A stretch of DNA of 46,735 bases from Oscillospiraceae bacterium (GCA_021201135.1 JAJQGT010000027.1:1-46735), one strand, 5' to 3'; shown: positions 17,730-26,789, counted from the stretch's first letter. Notes: a model not told the origin generated them from the letters alone. Program-made: numbers and translations.

Positions 17730-18756
17730 GGTGTTTGCCTCCCTTCATCATTGAAATGAATTGCACACTTGTCTTTGAACGCCAATCCATGATTTTGCAA
17801 TAGATTCCCGTATGCTCGTATATATTTCCTCTCGCACACCCGGGACAAGCATTTGACGGTTGCGCAAGCGTTTCATCATCTTCACCGAAATCTTCAAACA
17901 AGCTCATCTGAAAATCCTCTACCGGCTTACAGCTCAAAGGCACGACATATTTAAGCCCATCCATCTGCCAAATATTCCACGAGATGATTTTTGCTATGTT
18001 CTTCAATAACGTCATACTTGGGCACTGTCCAAAGCGTTCCTTGTAGTAATCGATATATGTATAGAGAAGGTTCTCTCTCGCCAGAAGCAAATTATCCCCT
18101 TGATACTCATAACCGTAAATACTTTCAAACGCTCTCTGACTCCACTTGAGCCAATCTTCTGCGGTATCGGTGTTTTCGCCGACAATCCGCATCTTCCTGT
18201 CAAGAAGACCTATGCGCTGATCAAGGGGTATTCTTTCTCCGGTAACTGTGTCGTAACGGCTCACAAGATAAGGAGCTTCCCCGCAGGAAATCTCAAGTCT
18301 TTGTGCATCTACATAGTCACACCAATTCTTTTTTATGCCATCAAACAACACTGCTTTCTCAGTTGCCGACCACTTAACTCCATCTTCCGTATTAAAAACG
18401 TCGGGTCTTCCGAACCATTCCTCATCAACTAAGTTATTTTGCTTGTTGCAAATCCATGACGGAGTGAACACTTCGGCTTTATCTCTCGTACGACCGCTCT
18501 GTGCATTCTGCGGCTTTGCAATTCGTGGTTGTATCAAATCGGCATATACCCCCGTTACTAAATCAGGGGTGATTTCGTCCTGTTCGTCAAAACAGATTCC
18601 ATTAGAAGAATAGTCACTTGTCGCCCAGATTATATTTTTCCTTGTGGTGCGGTCAATCAGCAAAATATCCAGTAGCTCGCTGTCAAACAAACGGATAGAC
18701 TCCTCTGGTACATCTATATCATTCATATTTTCAACTCTGCATCGAGAAGATTCCAT
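17716..18756 (-). CDS. Restriction system M-type subunit
   Basis: A 346-residue protein of the 'restriction endonuclease subunit M' kind found ahead of this helicase in Firmicutes. It has RTRDKAEVFTPSWICNKQNN (~95-115), a motif I-like LEISCGEAPYLVSRYD (~170), and a C-terminal Cys pair in CPGCARGNIYEH. It may bind S-adenosylmethionine or specify the target; the exact role is not established. First gene of the operon. The start could be ATG 18756 or 18726 (MNDIDVPEE); neither has a strong ribosome site. Confidence 0.75.
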   Translation of the reverse strand: MESSRCRVENMNDIDVPEESIRLFDSELLDILLIDRTTRKNIIWATSDYSSNGICFDEQDEITPDLVTGVYADLIQPRIAKPQNAQSGRTRDKAEVFTPSWICNKQNNLVDEEWFGRPDVFNTEDGVKWSATEKAVLFDGIKKNWCDYVDAQRLEISCGEAPYLVSRYDTVTGERIPLDQRIGLLDRKMRIVGENTDTAEDWLKWSQRAFESIYGYEYQGDNLLLARENLLYTYIDYYKERFGQCPSMTLLKNIAKIISWNIWQMDGLKYVVPLSCKPVEDFQMSLFEDFGEDDETLAQPSNACPGCARGNIYEHTGIYCKIMDWRSKTSVQFISMMKGGKHREWL

Positions 18757-18827
18757 AACCGTTCATCTGCCTTTCTACATTCTTGATACTTCGCAAGCGT
18801 TTTTGCAAAAACACTTCGACAATTTAT

Positions 18828-18856
18828 ATTATATCACAATCGCTTTGCAATTTCAA
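18828..18856 (-). promoter_or_regulatory. Promoter of the restriction operon
   Basis: TTGAAA (18851-18856), 17 bases, TATAAT (18828-18833), minus strand, ~70 bases before the M-type gene. The A/T-rich stretch 18757-18904 otherwise holds nothing I recognise, though one end of the mobile element may be here. Confidence 0.7.
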
Positions 18857-18904
18857 TCTTCTATAGTCCATTTTAGAGGATTATATCTTCACATTTTTTC
18901 ATTT

Positions 18905-19740
18905 TTACCTCGTTTTACAGTTCTCACGAGCGTTTGTCCTTTCCCTCGTGAACAATTCCCACAAATCATTCCTCGAAATCGCATCCTCATACATCCGGAC
19001 TTTTCCCCGCAGTCGCTCGTTCTCTTTCTCAAATTCTTTTGTATTCAGCCCATTCCGTACGGACTTATACTTAAGTAGCTCATCCCTGAGTGAGGAGTTT
19101 TCCGCTTTCAGCTCACCAACTGTCTTGTTTGCCGAATCGAGTGCCTTCTGGAGCTTCAGTTCCTTCTTTTCTTGAGCATAGAACTTCTTGGCGGCGGTGG
19201 AAAGTAAAATTGAGTCTGCTCGGTCAGTTCTGCAAGTTCCTGCGTGCGCTGTTCGCTTGTATTCAAGCACGCTGAGATGTTCCCTGTGTTCGCCTTTCTG
19301 CTCCCACTCGATGCCGTGGCTCTGCATAATCTCTGCGAGCTGTTCTTTCTCGGAACGAACCCACACCGCCCATTCCGTTTCGCCTTTGCCCTTGCCGACA
19401 AAGCCCTCGTTCGCAAGAGCCTGTTTCAGGGACACTCTCGTGTCAAGTCCTCGCTTACTTCCGGTGGTGAACGGGACGAAGTCGATGTGCAAGTGCGGCG
19501 TTCCCTCGTCCATGTGGAGATGGGCGGAGAAGACATTCAAATACGGATTGCGTTTTTGAAAACCGACATGGTATTCATCCAAAATGGTCTTTGCAAGCTC
19601 GGCATTCTCACCGGTTGCATTCATGTCCTCGCAGTTGCCTACCTGTATGATTATCTCGTGGAAAGGCTTTTCCTGTTTGCCTGAGCGAATCTTTTCATAG
19701 TAGTCATCAATCCGGCGGTCAGCCCGTGTCTGCTTTCCCT
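18905..19740 (-). pseudogene. MobV/Pre-family relaxase lacking its N-terminus
   Basis: The frame is open from 19740 (in-frame TAG just upstream) to the stop at 18905. It starts inside the protein with KQTRADRRIDDYYEKIRSGKQEKPFHE, a segment that follows about 70 residues in full-length relatives, and contains the metal-binding HLHMDEGTPHLHIDFVPF and a long coiled-coil C-terminus. The missing part holds the HNxRE motif with the DNA-attacking residue. The first ATG is at 19624. As it stands it could not nick oriT. It follows the RepA-like gene in the element's operon. Confidence 0.8.
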
Positions 19741-19748
19741 AAACTTCC

Positions 19749-19821
19749 GTGACGATCCGTGTCGATGGTGACGGTGTTTTTAACACCGCCCCACTTCCAA
19801 AAACATCGACACGACCGTCAC
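19749..19821. repeat. Nested inverted repeats, candidate oriT remnant
   Basis: An outer near-perfect stem pairs 19749-19767 (GTGACGATCCGTGTCGATG) with 19804-19821 (CATCGACACGACCGTCAC). Inside it is a perfect hairpin CGGTGTT-TTT-AACACCG (19772-19788). It lies between the RepA-like and relaxase genes, a usual place for oriT in such elements. Confidence 0.5.
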
Positions 19822-20978
19822 ACATCGTCACGCTTGGCGTAGGATAGCCTTATCCTACGCCCATCGTGCAAGCGTTTGCTTTCATAGCGAATACCGTACT
19901 CATTGAGCAATCGTCCGGCATTTACATTCAGCTTCAGCGACAAGGCGTTAGCTTTCAGGTCAACGCCAAGAAAAGCGGCAAGCTCTGTGGGACTGCCGAC
20001 CCATTTCGGCATATCTGCCGTGATTCGTTTTGCTACCTCCTCAAGCACCGGTTCAGGCGGAGCTTTCCAGAGTTCCGTTTCCGTTCGCTCAAGCTCCCAC
20101 GCAAGGGTTTCCTCATTTCTGACAAGGTGGAGCTTCATATCCTGCTGGTCTCTGCCGGACACTTCGAGAACAGCGGTATTGCTTGTGCGTTTCTCCTTGG
20201 TGAGAAGAAAAGCACCGTCAGCAGCTCCCAACAAACCATTGGTGCCGGAAATCATGTCGAATTTGTCATCGGCATTCTGCTTTCTGGTGTGATGCACAAG
20301 TAATAGACATATACCGTTTGCATCCGCAAAGCTTTTCAGCCTCGCAATAATCTGATAGTCATTTGCATAGCTATAGCTGTCACCGCCGACCTCTCGAACC
20401 TTTTGAAGAGTGTCGATGATTATGAGATTGGTATCAGGATGCTCACGCATAAATCTTGCAAGCTGTTCGTCAAGACCGTCGCCGAGCTTGTTTGCATCCA
20501 CCGAAAAAAACAGATTGTCGCTTCCATCCGAACCGACCATACGGTATAGTCGCTTCTGCAAACGACGGTAGTCATCTTCAAGTGCAAGGTACAAAACGGT
20601 TCCTTTTCTGACCTGATAACCCCACAATGGTGTTCCGGTACTTATGTGATAGGCAAGCTGTTCCATCAGGAAGCTTTTGCCGAGCTTCGGCGCACCGACA
20701 AACAGATAAGTCCCAGTGTTCAGCAAGCCGTCAATTAAAGGCGGCTTGCTCATGTAAACTGTTTCGTAAAGCTCAGTCATGGATACCGTTTTAAGATAAC
20801 CGGGATTGGATATTCGCAACATTTCCTTGTCCCAATCATCCAAACTTTCACCAAAGCTCTTGACTTCTGAACCCCAATCAGGTATACTTTCAGAAGAATG
20901 TTTTTTGTATGACTGCCCCTCACCTACGGCAATAGGTGTATCAAGGGCGGTCATTTCTTTTCTGTAGATTTCATTCAC
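19818..20978 (-). CDS. RepA-like AAA/RecA-fold ATPase of the mobile element
   Basis: A 386-residue RepA/AAA_25 ATPase. Walker A is GAPKLGKSF (~100), Walker B LIIIDTL (~190), then LLLVHHTRK and a C-terminal winged-helix-like part ending RRIRLSYAKRDDV. In mobilizable elements such proteins are helicases for replication of the excised circle. I prefer the GTG at 20978: the one at 20987 is fused to GGAG, while the later one has 9-base spacing. It overlaps the MobC-like gene by 8 bases. A perfect 11-bp inverted repeat (GGCGTAGGATA) lies within its last codons (19835-19860). Confidence 0.88.
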   Translation of the reverse strand: MNEIYRKEMTALDTPIAVGEGQSYKKHSSESIPDWGSEVKSFGESLDDWDKEMLRISNPGYLKTVSMTELYETVYMSKPPLIDGLLNTGTYLFVGAPKLGKSFLMEQLAYHISTGTPLWGYQVRKGTVLYLALEDDYRRLQKRLYRMVGSDGSDNLFFSVDANKLGDGLDEQLARFMREHPDTNLIIIDTLQKVREVGGDSYSYANDYQIIARLKSFADANGICLLLVHHTRKQNADDKFDMISGTNGLLGAADGAFLLTKEKRTSNTAVLEVSGRDQQDMKLHLVRNEETLAWELERTETELWKAPPEPVLEEVAKRITADMPKWVGSPTELAAFLGVDLKANALSLKLNVNAGRLLNEYGIRYESKRLHDGRRIRLSYAKRDDV

Positions 20979-21303
20979 CGGATTCACCTCCTTTCAATCC
21001 GTCCATAATGACGGCAATCAGGTTGATTGTATCCAGAAGCTCACTCTGGACATCTTCTCCGGCGGCAATCCGCTGAAGCTCCGCAAGAATAAACTCCATT
21101 TGCTTTCTCAGTGCCTTTTGCACTCTCGGATTCGATTGAACAACCACTTCACGCTCCATACATCTGCGATAGCAATATTCCTGCTTCGGTAGCCCCGACA
21201 AAGCGACGGCTCTGTTCAACTCCTCATTTTCTTCGGGAGACACACGGAATCCTACGGTGATACTGCGGAAGCGATTCTTCCTGTCTAAATTCTTAGCTGA
21301 CAT
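20971..21303 (-). CDS. MobC-like relaxosome accessory protein
   Basis: A 110-residue basic protein with a ribbon-helix-helix start (RFRSITVGFRVSPEENEELNRAVALSGL) followed by a helical tail, as in MobC-type accessory proteins that help the relaxase bind oriT. ATG at 21303 has AAGGAG ten bases upstream, inside the end of the integrase gene (stop 21309). It may be useless here since the relaxase is truncated. Confidence 0.75.
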   Translation of the reverse strand: MSAKNLDRKNRFRSITVGFRVSPEENEELNRAVALSGLPKQEYCYRRCMEREVVVQSNPRVQKALRKQMEFILAELQRIAAGEDVQSELLDTINLIAVIMDGLKGGESGE

Positions 21304-21308
21304 ACTTC

Positions 21309-22388
21309 TCAATCTCCTTCCTTATTCAAAGAATCAAGTTGCCTTGCCATCTCCTGCTGTTGAGACGGGAACAGGTGAGCATAACGGTATGTAATCTCAA
21401 TGCTTTCATGCCCTACCCTATCGGCAATAGCCACTGCCGAAAAGCCCATATCAATCAGCAAGCTGATGTGACTGTGCCGTAGGTCATGAATTCGGATACG
21501 TTTGACACCGGCTTCTTTTGCTCCTCTCTCCATTTCATGATGCAAATAATGCTTGGTCACAGTAAAGACACGGTCGGTTTCCTTCAATCCGTACTGCATT
21601 CTGATGAACTCCTGCATCTCCGTACAAAGAAATTCAGGCATCTGGATCGTACGATTGCTTTTCTTGGTCTTTGGAGACGTAATCATGTCTTGCCCGTCCA
21701 GACGCTGATAGGTTTTGTTGACCCTGACGGTTCCCTTTTCAAAGTCGAAATCCGCCGGTGTCAGTGCCAGAAGCTCACCCTCTCGCATTCCCGTCCAATA
21801 AAGCATCTGAAAAGCGTAGTATGATATTGGCTTGTCCATCATAACCTCAGAGAACTTCAAATACTCCTCTTTAGTCCAGAAGAGCATTTCCTTTCGCTCC
21901 TCAGTACCCATATTTCCGACTTTGGCGGCAGGGTTACTATGCAAATCATAGTTCTTCACAGCGTAATTGAAGATAGCAGATAGCTGATTGTGCAAAGTCT
22001 TGAGATAGGATGATGAGTACGGATTTCCGTTTTCATCACGATAGGCAAGCATCTCATTCTGCCAGGCTCTCACATCCTTTGCCGTAATTTCATTGAGCTT
22101 CTTTTTGCCGAAGTACGGCAAAATTCTGCCTTCAATAATGTTTTTCTTCGTCTTCAAAGAACTTTTCTTAAGACGGTTTCCCATGTCCCTGTCGTAGATT
22201 TCGACAAAGTCGGCAAAAGTCATATTCAGATTGCCGTCTCTCTGCATCTGGAATTTTCGCTCCCATTCAAGGGCTTCCCTCTTTGTGGTAAATCCGCGCT
22301 TGCACTTCTGCTTGTGTTCTCCCGCAACTTCGGTGTAGTTGGTCATTACATACCAAGAACCATTTTCCTTATTTCTGTACGCTGGCAT
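21309..22388 (-). CDS. int: Tyrosine recombinase (integrase) of the mobile element
   Basis: A 359-residue Tn916-type integrase. An N-terminal arm-binding domain (YRNKENGSWYVMTNYTE) and SAM-like core-binding domain (55-150) precede the catalytic domain with Arg202 (TGMREGELL), His301 and Arg304 (HDLRHSH), His327 (GHESIEIT) and the nucleophile Tyr336. All catalytic residues are present. It overlaps the excisionase gene by 20 bases. It would cut and join the att sites of the element next to guaA. Confidence 0.95.
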   Translation of the reverse strand: MPAYRNKENGSWYVMTNYTEVAGEHKQKCKRGFTTKREALEWERKFQMQRDGNLNMTFADFVEIYDRDMGNRLKKSSLKTKKNIIEGRILPYFGKKKLNEITAKDVRAWQNEMLAYRDENGNPYSSSYLKTLHNQLSAIFNYAVKNYDLHSNPAAKVGNMGTEERKEMLFWTKEEYLKFSEVMMDKPISYYAFQMLYWTGMREGELLALTPADFDFEKGTVRVNKTYQRLDGQDMITSPKTKKSNRTIQMPEFLCTEMQEFIRMQYGLKETDRVFTVTKHYLHHEMERGAKEAGVKRIRIHDLRHSHISLLIDMGFSAVAIADRVGHESIEITYRYAHLFPSQQQEMARQLDSLNKEGD

Positions 22389-22578
22389 TGTTCAACTTCC
22401 TTTCTCCGCCATAAATTCTTTCGTAAAAATACTGACGACTAATCCGACCGGAAACCGTGAGGAATCCCTTGGCATCCAGTTCTTCATTGAGTCCTCGGAT
22501 GACTTTGTATGCATAGGATTCGGAAATTCCCAACTCCTCCGCTACTTCGTCAACCTTCATAAATACGCTATTTGACAT
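22369..22578 (-). CDS. Excisionase-like helix-turn-helix protein
   Basis: A 69-residue winged-helix protein (MSNSVFMKVDEVAEELGISESYAYKVIRGL) of the MerR/excisionase type that helps the integrase excise the element. I choose ATG 22578 because AAAGGAG touches the earlier ATG at 22587 but sits nine bases before this one. First gene of the xis-int-mobC-repA-mob operon. Confidence 0.8.
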   Translation of the reverse strand: MSNSVFMKVDEVAEELGISESYAYKVIRGLNEELDAKGFLTVSGRISRQYFYERIYGGERKLNNASVQK

Positions 22579-22747
22579 CTTGGACATCTCCTTTCATTTT
22601 TGTTTTTACATTTTGGACATAGGGTGTTATTTAGTGTCGGATTTCTTTCTGACCGCCATCCGATTTGCCCGGGCGGACACACCATTACTGTGATGTGCGA
22701 CAGTTATTCCGTTCTACTTAAGCGATTTTGTTTAAGCTTATATTCCT

Positions 22748-22776
22748 ATTATACTAAGCAAAATCAGTTATGTCAA
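22748..22776 (-). promoter_or_regulatory. Promoter of the mobile-element operon
   Basis: TTGACA (22771-22776), 17 bases, TATAAT (22748-22753) on the minus strand. The -10 box is covered by TTATACTAAGC (22749-22759, plus-strand reading), a motif repeated as TTATACTAAAC at 22824-22834 in the divergent promoter; likely repressor operators. Confidence 0.8.
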
Positions 22777-22818
22777 GAGGCTTTTGAGAAAAACTTAAAC
22801 TTTTTTGTTTGATTTCTC

Positions 22819-22848
22819 TTGACTTATACTAAACGTATCTGCTATAAT
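22819..22848 (+). promoter_or_regulatory. Promoter of the XRE repressor gene
   Basis: TTGACT (22819-22824), 18 bases, TATAAT (22843-22848). The candidate operator TTATACTAAAC falls in its spacer. The rest of 22588-22879 contains no gene. Confidence 0.75.
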
Positions 22849-22879
22849 CATTGTATTATATATCAAGGAGTGAAGTACA

Positions 22880-23392
22880 ATGGCAATCGGTGAAAGAATC
22901 CGCTTTTTCCGCAATCTGCGTGGCATGACGCAAAAGAAGCTCGGTCAAGCCGTGGGGTTCTCACAAAAAACCGCTGACATTCGCATGGCTCAATATGAAT
23001 CGGGGTCAAGAACTCCGAAAGATAACCTGATAACGGCACTTGCAAAAGTATTGGAGGTTTCTCCTCTGGCTCTGCAGGTTCCCGATATAGATTCGAATCT
23101 CGGCTTTATCCATACGTTGTTTGCCATCGAAGACCTGCATGGCGTTAGAGTCGAAAAGAACGATTACGAAGTGCATCTCATTTTCGACGGCACAAAGCGA
23201 ACATTGGACGAGTCCGTTTTTAAGATGCTTTCCGCTTGGGCTGAACAGGCTGAAAAGTACAGAAACGGCGAAATCAGCAAAGAGGAATACGACCATTGGC
23301 GTTACACATTCCCGGCAGAGGACAAATCGCAAAGGTGGGCAAGTGTGCCTTCACAGGAGTTAAGCGATTTGTTTGTGGACGCTTTCAAATAA
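22880..23392 (+). CDS. XRE-family repressor of the mobile element
   Basis: A 170-residue regulator. The N-terminal helix-turn-helix (IGERIRFFRNLRGMTQKKLGQ ... YESGSRTPKDNLITALAKVL, residues 3-66) is Cro/CI-like; the rest is acidic and helical with no peptidase motif. AAGGAG precedes the ATG. It is divergent from the excisionase-integrase operon and probably controls both promoters through the TTATACTAARC motif. Confidence 0.88.
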   Translation: MAIGERIRFFRNLRGMTQKKLGQAVGFSQKTADIRMAQYESGSRTPKDNLITALAKVLEVSPLALQVPDIDSNLGFIHTLFAIEDLHGVRVEKNDYEVHLIFDGTKRTLDESVFKMLSAWAEQAEKYRNGEISKEEYDHWRYTFPAEDKSQRWASVPSQELSDLFVDAFK

Positions 23393-23405
23393 CATACAAA
23401 ACAAC

Positions 23406-23444
23406 AAACCCCGCACAGATGATTTTTCATCCGTACGGGGTTTT
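23406..23444 (+). terminator. Terminator of the XRE repressor gene
   Basis: A long stem AAACCCCG...CGGGGTTT with two internal mismatches and a short T-rich loop, followed by TTTT. From here to 23603 there is no gene; the end of the mobile element should fall in or next to this stretch. Confidence 0.75.
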
Positions 23445-23603
23445 ATGACAATATGGATTCTGTGAGAGAAATTGTTCCTCACTCACAAGCCTCTTGATAT
23501 TTGTCCGATAATGACAAATCAAAAGTTCTTATCAAAACGTTATCAACGAGGGATTTATAGCCTATAAAACCGCATCCCTAAAGGGTTTATGGTTCCTTAG
23601 CGA

Positions 23604-23618
23604 TTATTCCCACTCAAT
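23604..23618 (-). other. Candidate attachment site at the guaA 3' end
   Basis: The guaA terminal codons ATTGAGTGGGAATAA are a known integration target for guaA-specific elements. The adjoining int/xis/XRE cassette fits. No second copy of GAGTGGGAATA was found in the window. Confidence 0.5.
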
Positions 23619-25139
23619 AGTAGCCGGCGGCTTGGTAGTAATATCATACACGACCCGATTAATCCCGTTGGTCTCGTTGATAATCCTTGACGAGCAACGC
23701 TCTAAGACGTCATAGGGGATTTTGGCGAAGTCGGCGGTCATGAAGTCCTGAGTCGTGACGGCGCGGAGGGCGAGGGTGTAGTCGTAGGTTCTGCCGTCGC
23801 CCATGACTCCGACAGAGCGCATGGTCGTCAGGACCGCGAAGAACTGGCTCAGGTCCATGTCGACGCCGCTCTTTGCAAGCTCATCGCGGAAGACCCAGTC
23901 GGCGTCCTGAAGGATTGTGAGCCTCTCGTCAGTGATTTCGCCGATGATTCGGATTGCGAGACCCGGTCCCGGGAAGGGCTGGCGGTTGACGAGCTTGTCC
24001 GAGAGCCCAAGGGTTCTGCCGAGAGCTCTTACTTCGTCCTTAAACAGCATCCTCAGCGGCTCGATAATCTCCTCAAAATCGACGTAATCCGGGAGACCGC
24101 CGACGTTGTGGTGGCTCTTGATGACGGCGGCATCGCCCGCTCCCGACTCGATAACGTCGGGGTAGATGGTGCCCTGCGCGAGGTACTCAACGTGACCTAT
24201 CTTTTTAGCCTCAGCCTCGAAGACTCTGATAAATTCTTCGCCGATAATCTTTCTCTTCTGCTCGGGAGCCGAAACGCCGTTCAGCTTCGCCATGAAGCGG
24301 TCCTTGGCGTTGACTCTGACGAAATTGACCTCCCAGTCGGCGAATGCCTCTTCGACCTCGTCACCCTCGTTCTTTCTCATGAAGCCGTGGTCGACGAAAA
24401 TGCAGGTCAGTTGGCTTCCGACTGCCTTCGAGAGAAGTGCCGCGCAGACGGAGGAATCGACTCCTCCGGAAAGCGCAAGGAGCACTCTCTTGTCGCCGAT
24501 TTTCTCGCGAAGCTCGGCTATTGCGGTCTCGGCGTATCTCTCCATCGTCCAGTCGCCTTTGCACTCGCATACATCGTAAAGGAAGCTCCGGAGCATCGCA
24601 AAGCCGTTCTCGGTGTGGTTGACCTCGGGGTGGAACTGCACGGCATAGAGCTTGCGCTCGGCACATTCCATCGCCGCAGTCGGGCAGACGGCAGTGTGCG
24701 CGGTCGTCACGAACCCCTCAGGGACGCTCTTTATATAGTCGGTGTGGCTCATCCAAGTGATTGACTTTTCGGGGAGATTCTTGAAGAGAACCGACTCCGC
24801 CGAAAACTCCGTCTCGGTCTTGCCGTATTCGCTGACGGGTGCGGTCGCGACCTCTCCGCCCAAAAGATGCGCCATGAGCTGTGCACCGTAGCAGATGCCC
24901 AAGACAGGGATTCCGAGCTCGAAAATCTCGGGGGAAACGGACGGCGAATCGTCCTTATAAACGCTCTTCGGTCCGCCGGTAAAGATGATTCCGACGGGAT
25001 TCTCGGATCTGAGCATGTCCATCGTGACCTTGCGGTAGGGCACAACCTCGCAATAGACGTTCGCCTCACGCACACGTCTTGCGATGAGCTGGTTATACTG
25101 CCCGCCGAAGTCGATTATTATTACTATTTCGTGCTGCAT
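23604..25139 (-). CDS. guaA: GMP synthase (glutamine-hydrolysing)
   Basis: A 511-residue enzyme turning XMP, ATP and glutamine into GMP. The N-terminal class I amidotransferase has [11 protein letters not shown] and [11 protein letters not shown]; the ATP pyrophosphatase has [14 protein letters not shown]; the C-terminal dimerisation domain ends [11 protein letters not shown] at 25139 is preceded by AAAGGAAAG. The upstream capA stop is 22 bases away, so they are probably co-transcribed. The last codons (ATTGAGTGGGAATAA) match the target at which many mobile elements insert, and the element at 18.9-23.4 kb lies directly after it. Confidence 0.97.
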   Translation of the reverse strand: MQHEIVIIIDFGGQYNQLIARRVREANVYCEVVPYRKVTMDMLRSENPVGIIFTGGPKSVYKDDSPSVSPEIFELGIPVLGICYGAQLMAHLLGGEVATAPVSEYGKTETEFSAESVLFKNLPEKSITWMSHTDYIKSVPEGFVTTAHTAVCPTAAMECAERKLYAVQFHPEVNHTENGFAMLRSFLYDVCECKGDWTMERYAETAIAELREKIGDKRVLLALSGGVDSSVCAALLSKAVGSQLTCIFVDHGFMRKNEGDEVEEAFADWEVNFVRVNAKDRFMAKLNGVSAPEQKRKIIGEEFIRVFEAEAKKIGHVEYLAQGTIYPDVIESGAGDAAVIKSHHNVGGLPDYVDFEEIIEPLRMLFKDEVRALGRTLGLSDKLVNRQPFPGPGLAIRIIGEITDERLTILQDADWVFRDELAKSGVDMDLSQFFAVLTTMRSVGVMGDGRTYDYTLALRAVTTQDFMTADFAKIPYDVLERCSSRIINETNGINRVVYDITTKPPATIEWE

Positions 25140-25161
25140 TGTATATCTTTCCTTTCTGTTG

Positions 25162-26424
25162 TCATTCTGTATCATCTATAAAATACATCACCCCATCATC
25201 ATCGAACTGGATGCCATAGCCAAGGCACAGCTCATTCATGAGGTCGATAATCTGGCGGTAGCGGGAAGCGTATGTACCCTCGCCCTCCACAAGCAAGTAA
25301 ACCTTGTAATTCTTGATGAACAGCGGGTTTATCGTGAGGCTTTTGAAGCCGTCCTTGTCGACGGTGATGTTGAAAATGCAGGTAAGCCCGTCGATATCGT
25401 CGTCGACGTGCCAGAATATGAGATTACCGATGCTGTAGAAAATCGGCTTGCCGTTGTAGAATTCTATCGGTTGCAGGGTGTGCGAGTGCCCGCCGATTAC
25501 GATGTCCGCACCGTTGTCGATAAGGGCGCGCCCGAGCTCCTTCTGATAGGAGCTGACGTCGAAGGTCTCCTCGGTGCCGCAGTGCATGAAGACGATGAGA
25601 ACGTCGACCTGCGAATCGTATTCGGCGATTTTCGCGAGGAAGTCCTGTGTCCGTTCGTCGTCCATGCCATAGACCATGTTGATTCCGGCGTGGTCCTCCG
25701 AAGCGGCGCAGTCGGACGAAAGATAAACCTTGTTGCACCCGACGAAACCGATTGTGACGCCGTTTACCTCTTTCACAAGAAGCCCCTCTGCGTCGTCCTT
25801 GTCATAGCCTGCTCCAAAGTATTCGATGCCGTAGCTCGTGAGGTTTTCAAACGTGTTGAGAAGCGCGTCGTAGCCGAAGTCCCTCGTGTGGTTGTTCGCA
25901 AGGTTCACGATGTCGATTCCGGCATTCACGAAGCCCTCGAGCATTTCAGGGGGCGTCCTGAAGCCGTAGCCCTCCGGCTTTTCCGATTCGCCGGTGTCGC
26001 TGACACAGGTCTCAAGATTCACAATCGCAATGTCGGCGGCGCTGAAGATGTCGCTGACCTCTTTCCAAGGGTAGTCTACGCCCCAGCTGTAGCAGGCGTC
26101 CGCAAATTCGGAATCAATCGACGTGTCCCCGCCGATGGCGATAACGACCTCGCCGCTCTCCTCCGGCTCTTCCTCGGGAACCGGCTCGGTGGTCGCCTCT
26201 GTGGTGACGGTCGTCGGAGCCGTGGTGGCTTCGGTTGTGATTTCAGTAGTTGCTTCTGTGACAGAAGTCACTTCCGCCTCATCCTCGGTCGTCAGAGTGA
26301 CATCGGGCGAGACAACCTCGAGGCTGTCGTTCTGCGAAACCCGGATTGCCACTCCTGCAACAACCGCCACCGCAAACACAGCGGCGAACAGAATTATGAT
26401 TATATTTCGATGCTTTTTTTGCAT
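25162..26424 (-). CDS. CapA-family metallophosphatase-like protein
   Basis: A 420-residue membrane-anchored or secreted protein. One N-terminal helix (9-28) is followed by a Thr/Glu linker ([17 protein letters not shown]) and the CapA domain: [50 protein letters not shown] and FYSIGNLIF, i.e. the calcineurin-like metal ligands. Family members take part in poly-gamma-glutamate capsule synthesis, but no capB/capC is nearby. The ATG lies 1 base after the stop of the truncated toxin and its ribosome site is inside the toxin gene. Confidence 0.9.
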   Translation of the reverse strand: MQKKHRNIIIILFAAVFAVAVVAGVAIRVSQNDSLEVVSPDVTLTTEDEAEVTSVTEATTEITTEATTAPTTVTTEATTEPVPEEEPEESGEVVIAIGGDTSIDSEFADACYSWGVDYPWKEVSDIFSAADIAIVNLETCVSDTGESEKPEGYGFRTPPEMLEGFVNAGIDIVNLANNHTRDFGYDALLNTFENLTSYGIEYFGAGYDKDDAEGLLVKEVNGVTIGFVGCNKVYLSSDCAASEDHAGINMVYGMDDERTQDFLAKIAEYDSQVDVLIVFMHCGTEETFDVSSYQKELGRALIDNGADIVIGGHSHTLQPIEFYNGKPIFYSIGNLIFWHVDDDIDGLTCIFNITVDKDGFKSLTINPLFIKNYKVYLLVEGEGTYASRYRQIIDLMNELCLGYGIQFDDDGVMYFIDDTE

Positions 26425-26425
26425 A

Positions 26426-26722
26426 TCATCTCTCCGTAATCAAGACTTTTTCCGGCAGTTCATATTCCGCATAAACCGACTCTAAAAGCGCAAGGTTACA
26501 GCATCTTGCTTTTACTTGTATGTCGTATTCTCTCAGCTCCGAATCGGCTGTAAGTATCAGCGTTCTTAGCTCTCTCGCCGTTTTCTCTATGGCGTTCAAA
26601 TCGGCTTTAAGTGCTCTGTACTGATTCTGCAAAAGCCGCTTATATCTGGTGTCGGCTTCCTGATTGATATCAATCATTATAAGCGCACTGTCGGGAACGG
26701 GAATCATGTGGTACAGCCTCAT
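26426..26722 (-). pseudogene. ToxN/AbiQ-family type III toxin lacking the N-terminal half
   Basis: A 98-residue frame: MRLYHMIPVPDSAL, IDINQEADTRYKRLLQNQY, then a helix pair and RCCNLALLESVYAEYELPEK. From HMIPVP on it follows the C-terminal half of ToxN (FMIPI..., YKRMLYKQL, CNFSLLEEKY), but the ~85 residues before, holding the endoribonuclease active site, are gone; MRLY looks like the real N-terminus joined to the core by deletion. GGAG precedes ATG 26722. It follows tandem RNA repeats and a terminator, the usual type III layout. Probably inactive. Confidence 0.7.
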
Positions 26723-26760
26723 GTCATATTCTCCAATGTAAAACGTATTGTAAACTAAAA

Positions 26761-26782
26761 TGGGGACGATTACTCGTCCCCA
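26761..26782 (-). terminator. Terminator between type III antitoxin repeats and toxin
   Basis: A perfect 9-bp stem TGGGGACGA/TCGTCCCCA with a 4-base loop followed on the minus strand by only TTTT. A weak terminator here is normal in toxIN-type operons and sets the antitoxin:toxin ratio. Confidence 0.75.
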
Positions 26783-26789
26783 CTTTTCC

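Noticed and set aside
19300..19320. GAGTGGGA in the relaxase gene as a second guaA-type att site
   Set aside because: It matches only eight bases and encodes a conserved-looking IEWEQK inside the relaxase, so it is coding sequence, not an element end.
25084..26439. 451-residue plus-strand frame opposite capA
   Set aside because: A shadow of the capA codons, with low-complexity Val/Asp-rich sequence and no ribosome site.
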